Assembly: GCA_030667105.1 (NCBI GenBank)
Contig: DAOUWN010000008.1
Span: forward strand, 1-15,376
Length of the DNA: 15,376 bases
Direction of reading: 5' to 3'
Origin: Deltaproteobacteria bacterium
Lineage (GTDB): Bacteria; Desulfobacterota; Desulfobacteria; C00003060
Shown: piece by piece, positions 8,219-14,843 of the stretch
Layout: each line of letters starts with the position of its first letter
Position numbering within the stretch: position 1 is the stretch's first letter
The notes under the pieces: generated by a model
Told to the model about the DNA's origin: nothing
The model's input: the letters and a program-made list of their open reading frames with translations, nothing else
The model's database searches: none
Position numbers and translations under genes: made by a program

Positions 8219-8233
8219 AATCGTAAAACGATT
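8219..8233 (-). terminator. adk: Weak intrinsic terminator candidate after adenylate kinase
   Basis: On the minus strand AATCGT, a TTT loop and ACGATT form a 6-base-pair, AT-rich stem whose 3' side runs into TTTTA. It starts 21 bases past the adk stop. The stem is weak, so termination may depend on the larger hairpin just beyond. Confidence 0.3.
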
Positions 8234-8253
8234 CTATGGCTTGTTAAGGCACC

Positions 8254-8928
8254 TTAGAGCTTTGACATCAACTCCGCCGTCACTTCCTTAACGCCAGGCG
8301 CTCCATCAAGTATAATATATTTAATCTTTTCGTTTTTTTCGGCAATGTCTTTGAAATAATAGGCTGCGGCCATTGTGCCGGTTTCCGTGTCGTAGTAGAT
8401 GCTGTGACGTTTGTTGATGGCCTCTTCGTCCTGGTCATCGGACCGGCTTGTCAGGTCACCACCGCACACCCGGCACTTGTCGCCATCGGGTTTTATGGCG
8501 TCGATGAAAATGTTGTTAGGATGATTGTTGTCATTAACGCACAACCTGCGTCCCATAATGCGGTTCTTGGCGATTTCTCGATCCAGAATCACTTCGATTA
8601 CTACGCCCAGGTCCAAGCTGGCGGCTTTGAGGGCCTCATCCAGCTTTATGGCCTGCTCCTTGTTTCTGGGAAACCCATCCAGAAGCCATCCATTCTTGCA
8701 ATCGTCTTGTTTTAGGCGGCCAAGAATCATCGGGATGGTGATCTCATCCGGCACCAGTTCCCCGCGGTCAATATACTCTTTGGCCTTGACGCCGATTTCC
8801 GTGCCTTTCCCGATGTTATCGCGGAATATCGCACCCGATTCAATGTGGGGCAGGTTATATTTCTCCTTTACGATGGCTCCCTGGGTTCCCTTGCCACTAC
8901 CGTTTGGTCCAAAGGTCAAAATGTTCAT
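8254..8928 (-). CDS. adk: Adenylate kinase with metal-binding LID
   Basis: Converts ATP plus AMP to two ADP in the cytoplasm, and in sulfate reducers recycles the AMP formed after sulfate activation (family knowledge). The 224-residue protein has the P-loop GPNGSGKGT at 8-16, the AMP-binding ESGAIFRDN segment at 30-38, and LDGFPRN at 83-89. The LID contains Cys130, His136, Cys152 and Cys155, spaced C-x5-H-x15-C-x2-C. This is the metal site described for Desulfovibrio gigas adenylate kinase rather than the four-cysteine zinc LID of Gram-positives. The C-terminal half, GTMAAAYYFKD onward, also follows that group. The ribosome binding site AAGGAG (8935-8940) lies six bases before ATG 8928. The gene is divergent from rplM, away from the secY/map ribosomal cluster where adk often sits in other bacteria. 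Confidence 0.97.
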   Translation of the reverse strand: MNILTFGPNGSGKGTQGAIVKEKYNLPHIESGAIFRDNIGKGTEIGVKAKEYIDRGELVPDEITIPMILGRLKQDDCKNGWLLDGFPRNKEQAIKLDEALKAASLDLGVVIEVILDREIAKNRIMGRRLCVNDNNHPNNIFIDAIKPDGDKCRVCGGDLTSRSDDQDEEAINKRHSIYYDTETGTMAAAYYFKDIAEKNEKIKYIILDGAPGVKEVTAELMSKL

Positions 8929-9014
8929 ACATCTCTCCTTTCTTGTCTAGGTTTAAGCGCAGACGCGTATCTAGGACTTGGCTGGAACGTTGGACTTAGC
9001 TTGTTTATTAGGGT

Positions 9015-9043
9015 CCAGTACAAAAACAGAGGGCTTTTGTCAA
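9015..9043 (-). promoter_or_regulatory. adk: Candidate promoter for adk
   Basis: A perfect minus-strand TTGACA (9038-9043) lies 17 bases ahead of TACTGG (9015-9020). The -10 is poor, so confidence is low. A 7-base inverted repeat, GGTCCAG (9012-9018) and CTGGACC (9056-9062), brackets the site. Confidence 0.3.
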
Positions 9044-9074
9044 GGAATTTGAGGGCTGGACCTTATTTTTTCTC

Positions 9075-9103
9075 TTGACATTGCAAGACAGCGGGATTAA
9101 AAA
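9075..9103 (+). promoter_or_regulatory. rplM: Promoter for the rplM-rpsI run
   Basis: TTGACA (9075-9080), 17-base spacer, then TAAAAA (9098-9103, four of six) within an A-rich stretch. The expected start near 9110 gives a leader of about 37 bases. The TTG that opens the longest frame over rplM is part of this -35 box, which argues against that frame start. Confidence 0.55.
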
Positions 9104-9146
9104 AATAAATTTTGAAGCTTTCCAGAGCAGGAAGAAGAGAGATCCG

Positions 9147-9578
9147 ATGATGAAAACTTACAGCGCAAAGTCCAAGGAAGTGGACAGGAAATGGTACATT
9201 GTTGATGCCAAGGAGCAAGTATTGGGGCGTCTGGCAAGCTTCATTGCCACTCGCCTCCGGGGAAAGCACAAGCCCATCTATACGCCCCACGTAGATACTG
9301 GAGACCACGTCATAGTGGTCAACGCCGCCAAGGTCGCTCTCACCGGCAGGAAGTGGGACCAGAAGGTCTACTATCGCCACAGCGGTTACATGGGGGGGCT
9401 GAAATCTGCGACTGCCAATCAGCTTTTGCAGAAGCGTCCTGGAGACTTGATCGTCTACGCGGTTCGTGGGATGCTTCCCAAAAACAGACTTGGGCGCCGG
9501 ATGTTGAGAAAGCTGAAAGTTTACGCCGGCTCGGACCATCCGCATACGGCGCAGCAACCGGAACAAATACAGATTTAA
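9147..9578 (+). CDS. rplM: 50S ribosomal protein L13
   Basis: Large-subunit ribosomal protein that binds 23S rRNA early in assembly. From ATG 9147 the product is 143 residues, close to the 142 of E. coli L13. It has the family opening MKTYSAK, then [18 protein letters not shown], the [16 protein letters not shown] segment, [16 protein letters not shown], and [19 protein letters not shown] near the end. Two adjacent ATG codons (9147 and 9150) are possible; a GAGAG at 9137-9141 serves either. The open frame continues upstream to a TTG at 9075, but those 24 codons show no L13 similarity and overlap the promoter. rpsI follows after 16 bases, the classic L13-S9 pair. Confidence 0.97.
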   Translation: MMKTYSAKSKEVDRKWYIVDAKEQVLGRLASFIATRLRGKHKPIYTPHVDTGDHVIVVNAAKVALTGRKWDQKVYYRHSGYMGGLKSATANQLLQKRPGDLIVYAVRGMLPKNRLGRRMLRKLKVYAGSDHPHTAQQPEQIQI

Positions 9579-9594
9579 GGTGTAGGAGTCATTC

Positions 9595-9984
9595 ATGGCC
9601 GAATCCTATTACGGAACGGGAAAACGCAAAACCGCCATAGCCAGAACATGGCTTAAACCTGGAACCGGGACCATAACGATTAACAGGCGGCTGATTGATG
9701 ATTATTTCGGCAGGGAGACCGCCAAGATGATCGTGGAGCAGCCTCTTGTGCTGACTGATACATACGGGAGCTTTGACGTGAACGTCAATGTCTCTGGTGG
9801 TGGTATGTCCGGACAGGCTGCTGCTATTCGGCACGGCATCACCAAGGCTTTGCTTCAGGTCAAACCGGAATTCAGGCTGGTCCTGAAGAAGGCAGGCTTT
9901 GTGACCCGCGATTCCAGGATCAAAGAAAGGAAGAAATACGGTCAAAAAGGGGCTAGGGCCCACTTCCAGTATTCAAAACGTTAG
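9595..9984 (+). CDS. rpsI: 30S ribosomal protein S9
   Basis: Small-subunit protein of 129 residues (family usually about 130) whose basic C-terminal tail reaches the decoding-site tRNAs. Seen: [16 protein letters not shown] at 5-20, GTITINRR, a central [19 protein letters not shown] (68-86) and the C-terminus [18 protein letters not shown], ending in the required SKR. Histidine in ARAHF replaces the usual arginine or lysine. The ribosome binding site AGGAG (9584-9588) is six bases before ATG. Co-transcribed with rplM. Confidence 0.98.
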   Translation: MAESYYGTGKRKTAIARTWLKPGTGTITINRRLIDDYFGRETAKMIVEQPLVLTDTYGSFDVNVNVSGGGMSGQAAAIRHGITKALLQVKPEFRLVLKKAGFVTRDSRIKERKKYGQKGARAHFQYSKR

Positions 9985-10074
9985 GTCCATGTATTGAGGA
10001 ATTGCGCAGCCGCTTTAAATAGCGGGAGTTTTCCAGCATTATGGCTATGCCCGGCAAAAGGAGGTGAATTGATT

Positions 10075-10299
10075 GTGGCCAAAGAAGAAGCAATTGAAGT
10101 GCGCGGCAAAGTCATTCAGGACATGTCCCACGGCACCTACAGGGTGGAACTGGAAAACGAACATCAGATACTTGCGCATCCTTGTGGAAAGATGCGGAAA
10201 TATTCAATAAAGATCCTGCCAGGGGACACGGTCACCGTTGAGCTTTCACCATATGACCTGTCGCGAGGAAGGATTACATACCGCTTCAGCGGCAGGTAG
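10075..10299 (+). CDS. infA: Translation initiation factor IF-1
   Basis: Single OB-fold protein that occupies the 30S A site during initiation. From GTG 10075 the product is 74 residues (family about 72): [42 protein letters not shown] and [16 protein letters not shown], all family signatures. A short FSGR tail follows. The longest frame starts at ATG 9994, but the very strong ribosome binding site AAGGAGGTGA (10058-10067) lies directly before GTG 10075, so the first 27 codons are discarded. Differences from common IF-1 are HPCGK where HISGK is usual and KYSIK where KNFIR is usual. infA normally sits in the spc/alpha ribosomal cluster; here it follows rpsI by 90 bases, so this may be the only copy relocated or a second copy. 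Confidence 0.95.
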   Translation: MAKEEAIEVRGKVIQDMSHGTYRVELENEHQILAHPCGKMRKYSIKILPGDTVTVELSPYDLSRGRITYRFSGR

Positions 10300-10435
10300 C
10301 CCAAGAGAGACTCGTGTTCAGTCATTGTTTTTCTTTCCCGGTCGTTTTTTCTCCCTTCATGCCTTCTCATTCCCCTCAGACAGGCTTCCTAGACGTCGCT
10401 TCCTTTGTCTGGTACGTTCAAAATCATGTTTTAGT

Positions 10436-10464
10436 TTGACATGGCTGCGATTTTGATCTTTGAT
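10436..10464 (+). promoter_or_regulatory. argC: Candidate promoter for argC-truA
   Basis: TTGACA (10436-10441), a 17-base spacer and TTTGAT (10459-10464, four of six) lie in the 225-base gap after infA. The start would be near 10471, giving a leader of about 54 bases with a small GGTGT/ACACC hairpin (10491-10504) just before the ribosome binding site. The gap is T-rich and has no clear strong terminator for the upstream genes, so read-through from rplM is possible. Confidence 0.45.
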
Positions 10465-10524
10465 CCAGAGCAGACGTGTCAAGGAATCAGGGTGTAAACA
10501 CACCAGGTCTTTCGGAGGGGTAAC

Positions 10525-11565
10525 ATGCCTGTCAGGACAGCAGTTATCGGGGCAACCGGCTATGCTGGGGCTGAGCTAGTAAGGATTTTGTCAGGTCATC
10601 CTCTTTCAGAGTTGACCATGATTACTTCTCGCCAGTATGCGGGCGCTCTTTTTTCGGATATATATCCGGCCATGGCTGGAATTGTGAATTTGAGGTGCCA
10701 GGCTTTCTCTGAAAATGCTGTGTCTCAAGAGGCAGACGTGATCTTTACCGCGCTGCCTCACAAAGCATCAATGGGTATCGTGCCAGGTCTCATCGATCAA
10801 GGCAAGAAGGTCATTGATCTTAGCGCAGATTTCAGGTTTAAGGACCCTGCGATTTATGAGGCATGGTATGAACCTCATCAGGCAAAGGACTTGCTTAAGT
10901 CGGCTGTGTACGGGCTTGCCGAGATCTACGGTGATGGTATTCGGAAAGCTTCACTTGTGGGAAACCCCGGTTGTTATCCCACCAGCGTCCTTCTTCCTTT
11001 GCTTCCTCTGGTGAAGGCGCCTTTTGTGGACTTGCACAACATTGTCGCGGATTCCAAGTCGGGTACAAGTGGCGCGGGACGGTCGGTGAGTCTTGCCTCC
11101 CTTTTTTGTGAAGTCAATGAGGGCTTTAAGGCGTACAAAGTAGCCGAACATCGCCACAACCCGGAAATGGACGAGGTATTGAGCCTTTTTTCCGGACGTG
11201 CTGTCCGCATCACCTTCACACCTCACTTGGTCCCTATGACGCGTGGGATGCTAACCACGATTTATATAGGCCTGAAAAAGCCTGTGTCTACCGAAGACGT
11301 CGCATTACGCCTTGATTCATTTTATGGAAACAAGCCTTTTGTCCGCCTTTGTCCACCTGGCGGATTTCCGAACACCACGCACGTGAGAGGGACGAACTAC
11401 TGCGACATCGGGTTCAAGGTGGCCCAGCACACGAGACGATTGATCATTGTGTCAGCTATAGACAACCTCGTAAAAGGGGCCTCCGGCCAGGCGGTGCAGA
11501 ACATGAATATAATGCTAGGATTCCCTGAAACAGCGGGTTTGGATCATGTTCCGTTTCCTCTATAG
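10525..11565 (+). CDS. argC: N-acetyl-gamma-glutamyl-phosphate reductase
   Basis: Third step of arginine biosynthesis: NADPH-dependent reduction of N-acetylglutamyl phosphate to the semialdehyde, in the cytoplasm. The 346-residue length fits the family. The Rossmann motif GATGYAGAELVR is at 9-20. The catalytic cysteine is Cys150 in VGNPGCYPTS, the KSGTSGAGR loop is at 178-186, and HRHNPEM at 209-215 supplies the conserved histidine. The C-terminal NLVKGASGQAVQNMN is typical. ATG 10525 is preceded by GGAGG (10514-10518). No other arg gene is in view. Its place behind rpsI and infA suggests coupling of arginine synthesis to translation gene expression; truA follows after 22 bases. Confidence 0.97.
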   Translation: MPVRTAVIGATGYAGAELVRILSGHPLSELTMITSRQYAGALFSDIYPAMAGIVNLRCQAFSENAVSQEADVIFTALPHKASMGIVPGLIDQGKKVIDLSADFRFKDPAIYEAWYEPHQAKDLLKSAVYGLAEIYGDGIRKASLVGNPGCYPTSVLLPLLPLVKAPFVDLHNIVADSKSGTSGAGRSVSLASLFCEVNEGFKAYKVAEHRHNPEMDEVLSLFSGRAVRITFTPHLVPMTRGMLTTIYIGLKKPVSTEDVALRLDSFYGNKPFVRLCPPGGFPNTTHVRGTNYCDIGFKVAQHTRRLIIVSAIDNLVKGASGQAVQNMNIMLGFPETAGLDHVPFPL

Positions 11566-11587
11566 AGCAGTGAGCTAAAGTCGCTGC

Positions 11588-12352
11588 ATGCAGAACTTCA
11601 AGCTCATTATCGAATACGACGGCACGACCTATCATGGCTGGCAGCGCCAGAAGGATGTCCCCACGGTTCAGGGAACCATTGAGGCTGCCCTGGAAACAAT
11701 GACCGGCCGTTTGGTGACAGTCATCGGATCCGGGCGCACAGATGCCGGAGTGCATGCCCTGAACCAGGTCGCCCACTTCTTCGTTGACACAAGACTGACC
11801 CCTGAGATCTTCATCAAAGGCCTGAATGGCCTTCTGCCCGGAGATATCGTGATCAAAGACTGCCAAGTAGTTGCTCGTTCGTTCCATGCTCGATACGATG
11901 CCTGGAGCAAGGCCTACGACTATTACATCTGGAATAGACCTATCCCTGCGGCCCTTTTTCGGCAGTATGCCTGGCATGTCAAAAAAAGCCTAAACCTCAA
12001 TACTATGAGAAAAGCCATGTCTCGCCTGAAGGGCAAGCACGACTTCTCAGCCTTTCAAGCGACTGGTAGCCCAAGGTTCCATGCGGTTCGCACTGTTATG
12101 GATGTGAGCTTGACGGCAAACGAAGCGGATGGTCACCTGGTTTTCAGCATTGAGGCTGACGGATTCTTGCGCTGCATGGTGCGCAACATCGTGGGCACCT
12201 TAGTGGACGTGGGGACGGGGAGGGTCTCGCAAGAGGAGTTTGAGAATATCTTAATGTCAAAAGACCGCAAACAGGCTGGGATGACGGCGCCTCCTCATGG
12301 TTTGTTCCTAAGGGAAGTTAAATACGGACCATCCCTTTCTGAGGCAGCGTAG
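11588..12352 (+). CDS. truA: tRNA pseudouridine(38-40) synthase TruA
   Basis: Converts uridines 38-40 of the tRNA anticodon arm to pseudouridine. The product has 254 residues, within the family range. The catalytic aspartate is Asp52 in GSGRTDAGVHA (47-57). Also seen are the opening IIEYDGTTYHGWQRQ, FHARYDAWSKAYDYYIWN, HDFSAFQATG and FLRCMVRNIVGTLVDVG, all TruA signatures. ATG 11588 has no recognisable ribosome binding site and lies 22 bases after argC, so translation probably depends on ribosomes finishing argC. A strong hairpin follows the stop by nine bases. Confidence 0.97.
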   Translation: MQNFKLIIEYDGTTYHGWQRQKDVPTVQGTIEAALETMTGRLVTVIGSGRTDAGVHALNQVAHFFVDTRLTPEIFIKGLNGLLPGDIVIKDCQVVARSFHARYDAWSKAYDYYIWNRPIPAALFRQYAWHVKKSLNLNTMRKAMSRLKGKHDFSAFQATGSPRFHAVRTVMDVSLTANEADGHLVFSIEADGFLRCMVRNIVGTLVDVGTGRVSQEEFENILMSKDRKQAGMTAPPHGLFLREVKYGPSLSEAA

Positions 12353-12361
12353 CTGCGGTGT

Positions 12362-12384
12362 ATAAGATCGCGCAGCGATCTTAT
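12362..12384 (+). terminator. Shared terminator hairpin between truA and clc (convergent)
   Basis: Perfect 10-base-pair stem ATAAGATCGC (12362-12371) and GCGATCTTAT (12375-12384) with a three-base GCA loop. It starts nine bases after the truA stop and is followed on the plus strand by GCCTTTTGCC, a short T run. On the minus strand the stem begins at the TAA stop codon of the ClC gene (12381-12383), with no U-tract after it. Termination of the truA transcript is the better supported role. Confidence 0.65.
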
Positions 12385-14642
12385 GCCTTTTGCCTGACGA
12401 TTTTTTTTATGAAGATATCATCATAGGCAGACATGATATCCCTTCGGCTGATTATGCCAAGAAGGCTTTTGGGGTTGCGACTGCCCACCACAGGGAGCAC
12501 GGAAAAATCCCCCTGGACAATTCTGGTAAGGGCCATAAACAGGCTATCATCTTCGGTTACAGTGACCAAGTCGCAGGTTGCAATGTCTTGCGCCGTCAAT
12601 GTTTTTTCCTCATCTGCATTAAAGGCCTTCTGGCAGTCCGACAAAGAAAGGATACCGATCAACCGGCCAAGTGCGTCTACCACAGAAAAGCTGTTGTGCT
12701 TGCTATGATAAATGAGTTCCCTCAGGTCTTTCAGTGGCATGTCTGCCCTGATAGTATCGATGTCTCGCTTCATGGCCTCCCGCACAGGTATGTTCTTTAG
12801 CAGGCTGATCTCACGATCTGATTCAATGTCTATTTTTTGGTGGCTCGATTTGATTTCCTCGACCTTCATATTATAATGCTTAATCACCTCCATACGATCC
12901 AACATGCCCAGCAGAATCGTGTGGTCTTCATCCTTGACAACAGGGAGCCTGTGAAGATTGCGAATCGTGAATTTCTTGAGCACTTCATTGAGGTCATCAG
13001 ACGGTGTTGTCACGATGATATCCGGGTTGGCGATATCCTTCATGACCACAAGATCTCCAATTTCCTGATCAAATATGATTTCTCGAATGTCGTTAATAGA
13101 AAATATGCCGATCAGCCGGTTTGCTTGATTCACGACTGGGAAGTAGTGCTGATCTGTTGAAGAGAACATTTTTCTAAAGGCGACCAGCGGCATGTCTTCG
13201 GGGACCAGCTTCACTTTTCTCACCTGGTGGAGAAGCTCTTTTACCCTAATTGTGCCAAGCACGTCCACGAAGAAGTCACCGCGGTGCGCACTGGAGTCCA
13301 ACCTGCTTGGCACCTGTTGCACATAGATCGTCCATTTTCGCGAAAGCAAGTAGACGAGCGAGCAGACCAGCAGGCTAGGTAGGAGCAGGTGATATGAATT
13401 GGTCATCTCGCTGACAAAGATAATGGTCGAAATTGGTGCATTGGATACGGCTGCAAAGAACCCTGCCATGCCAACTACCACAAAGGCGCCAGGCTCCGTC
13501 ACGATGCCCGGAATGATGGCATGAAAGATCCTGCCGACAGCCCCTCCAAAGGCGCCGCCAATGACGATAGAAGGGCCAAATACGCCGCCGCTGCCCCCGG
13601 AGCCGATGGAAAAAGAAGTCGTCATTATCTTTCCGAACGCCAGGCCAAGAAGGAGGAGCGTGGGGATCTCGTTGTTTAGCGCCATTTGGGCAAAGCCGTA
13701 GCCAAAGGACAAGGTCTGAGGGAGAAAAAAGCCGATGGCACCGGTGCATAGCCCGCCGATGGCAGGTTTGATGTGATTTGGAATTTTCAGCGCCTTAGCG
13801 ATGCGATGCACGCCGTAAAACGATTTAATGTATAGGATTCCACCTCCCACCAAGATGAATGCAAGCACAATGTACGGGCCCAGTTCCAATGGATTTTGAA
13901 AGACAAAATCTTGAGACTCAAACAGAGAGCCCCATCCACACACGAGACAGAAGAGACAGTAAGCAACGACTGAAGAAATGCCTGCAGGGATGATCACCTC
14001 GCTTTCAAATTCAGGGTTCCGGTAGAGAACCTCGGCAGCAAAGAGCGCCCCTGCCAGGGGGGCACGAAAGATGCTTCCCACGCCGGCTCCAAGGCCTGCA
14101 GCAAGCATGATGCGACGATCTCGGTCAGAGAGCTTCAGCCTTGTGGCAAGATATGAGCCAAAACCAGCCCCGATTTGGGCGATCGGCCCCTCCCGACCTC
14201 CGGAACCCCCGGAGGTTATGGTGACCGCAGAGGCGATAGTCTTGATAAATGGTATCCTTCCGCGGACAAACCCTCCCTTATTGTGATAGGAATCAATAGC
14301 CGCATCTGTCCCGTGGCCCGCTGCTTCAGGCGCAAAGGTGTAGACAAGCCATCCGCTTATGAGCCCTCCTAAGGCAGGGAGAAAAAAAAGCATCCAGCGA
14401 TTAAAGGGGGTTTGTGACGGCGCAAAGAGGTGTCCCTCTCCGGCGGGAATGGGAGGCCGGTAACCGGCGATCTGATCCATGAAGACGTGTGAACCCAGCT
14501 GGCAGAGATAATGAAAGGCAATGGAGCCCAGACCGGCGATAAGTCCTATCAGGACGTAATAGAATATCCATTTTCCTGCGCTGGTGATGCGGGCGGTTCT
14601 TGACTTAAGATCGAAATATATTGACCGTATTTTCTTTTTCAA
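12381..14642 (-). CDS. ClC-family chloride channel/transporter with four CBS motifs
   Basis: Integral membrane anion channel or antiporter of 753 residues. Residues 1-445 form the ClC core. The GSGIP-equivalent is GHGTD (109-113), with His110 in place of the central serine. GREGP (149-153) contains the gating glutamate Glu151, GSGGVFGP lies at 350-357, and Tyr440 in WTIYVQQ aligns with the E. coli pore tyrosine. In LFAAEVL the position of the internal proton glutamate (E. coli Glu203) is Val205. The cytoplasmic part has four CBS motifs at about 466-520, 535-590, 618-672 and 684-740, i.e. two Bateman modules, with a helical linker at 590-612. Start is TTG 14642: an in-frame TGA lies just upstream, no in-frame ATG precedes the first helix, and no ribosome binding site is visible. 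A good promoter lies about 80-105 bases upstream. Confidence 0.94.
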   Translation of the reverse strand: MKKKIRSIYFDLKSRTARITSAGKWIFYYVLIGLIAGLGSIAFHYLCQLGSHVFMDQIAGYRPPIPAGEGHLFAPSQTPFNRWMLFFLPALGGLISGWLVYTFAPEAAGHGTDAAIDSYHNKGGFVRGRIPFIKTIASAVTITSGGSGGREGPIAQIGAGFGSYLATRLKLSDRDRRIMLAAGLGAGVGSIFRAPLAGALFAAEVLYRNPEFESEVIIPAGISSVVAYCLFCLVCGWGSLFESQDFVFQNPLELGPYIVLAFILVGGGILYIKSFYGVHRIAKALKIPNHIKPAIGGLCTGAIGFFLPQTLSFGYGFAQMALNNEIPTLLLLGLAFGKIMTTSFSIGSGGSGGVFGPSIVIGGAFGGAVGRIFHAIIPGIVTEPGAFVVVGMAGFFAAVSNAPISTIIFVSEMTNSYHLLLPSLLVCSLVYLLSRKWTIYVQQVPSRLDSSAHRGDFFVDVLGTIRVKELLHQVRKVKLVPEDMPLVAFRKMFSSTDQHYFPVVNQANRLIGIFSINDIREIIFDQEIGDLVVMKDIANPDIIVTTPSDDLNEVLKKFTIRNLHRLPVVKDEDHTILLGMLDRMEVIKHYNMKVEEIKSSHQKIDIESDREISLLKNIPVREAMKRDIDTIRADMPLKDLRELIYHSKHNSFSVVDALGRLIGILSLSDCQKAFNADEEKTLTAQDIATCDLVTVTEDDSLFMALTRIVQGDFSVLPVVGSRNPKSLLGIISRRDIMSAYDDIFIKKIVRQKA

Positions 14643-14708
14643 AGGGAATTGCCATTTGGGTCAAAGTTTGGTAGATACACTATAGCTGTTCGCTATTCGA
14701 AAACCGGC

Positions 14709-14725
14709 TATAAATTTAATTTATA
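14709..14725. repeat. Operator-like 17-base inverted repeat over the ClC -10 box
   Basis: TATAAATT (14709-14716), one central T, AATTTATA (14718-14725): a perfect 8-base inverted repeat in the divergent ClC/aminotransferase control region. It covers the predicted ClC -10 and start site, where a bound repressor would block transcription. AT-rich composition makes chance symmetry easier. Confidence 0.45.
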
Positions 14726-14748
14726 ACGAGGCTTGTACCTTCGGTCAA
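14720..14748 (-). promoter_or_regulatory. Sigma-70-type promoter for the ClC gene
   Basis: On the minus strand TTGACC (14743-14748, five of six), 17 bases, then TATAAA (14720-14725, five of six). The start would be near 14713, giving a leader of about 70 bases. The -10 box forms one half of the inverted repeat at 14709-14725. Confidence 0.65.
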
Positions 14749-14762
14749 GCGAAAAGCCAAAT

Positions 14763-14831
14763 AGTGCAACACTAGTTCCTTCAAGTACTGAATTGCCAAA
14801 ATCGTGCACTGAACTTTTAAGACACTGCACT
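14763..14831. repeat. Three TGCACT motifs upstream of the aminotransferase
   Basis: TGCACT occurs on the minus strand at 14763-14768 and on the plus strand at 14805-14810 and 14826-14831. Left ends are 42 and 21 bases apart, about four and two helix turns. The last two fall inside the predicted promoter spacer and at its start site. Could be binding sites; six-base motifs in 70 bases may also be chance. Confidence 0.3.
14793..14821 (+). promoter_or_regulatory. Candidate promoter for the aminotransferase gene
   Basis: TTGCCA (14793-14798, five of six), 17-base spacer, TTTAAG (14816-14821, four of six). The start near 14828 would leave a leader of only about 16 bases that still includes the ribosome binding site GGGAGGT (14833-14839). 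Confidence 0.4.
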
Positions 14832-14843
14832 AGGGAGGTCATT

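Larger units (their letters stand above)
7980..8253. other. Intergenic region between the HDOD kinase and adenylate kinase genes
   Basis: The 341-base gap 7913-8253 holds no convincing complete gene. It contains the kinase promoter and its leader (7913-8002), a start-less 42-codon minus-strand frame (8022-8150) that reads like a protein C-terminus with a helix-turn-helix flavour, a strong hairpin (8166-8207), and a weak small hairpin (8219-8233) just past the adenylate kinase stop. Plus-strand frames show nothing recognisable. Confidence 0.6.

Noticed and set aside
9075..9146. Upstream extension of rplM to a TTG at 9075
   Set aside because: The 24 extra codons show no L13 similarity, the TTG is the start of a TTGACA -35 box, and start at 9147 gives the normal L13 length.
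9063..9596. 177-codon minus-strand frame opposite rplM
   Set aside because: Antisense shadow of a secure ribosomal protein gene; composition not protein-like and no family resemblance.
10010..10035. Terminator between rpsI and infA
   Set aside because: CCGCT/AGCGG is only five base pairs and the following T run (four) is displaced by several bases, so termination is unlikely.
9994..10074. ATG 9994 as the start of infA
   Set aside because: The first 27 codons have no IF-1 similarity, and the strong AAGGAGGTGA site points at GTG 10075.
10300..10524. Riboswitch or arginine attenuator in the argC leader
   Set aside because: Only a 5-base-pair hairpin (10491-10504) is visible; no recognised aptamer, no leader peptide with arginine codons and no terminator/antiterminator pair.
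11456..11977. 173-codon minus-strand frame across the argC-truA junction
   Set aside because: Covers the ends of two certain genes on the other strand, including the truA catalytic motif.
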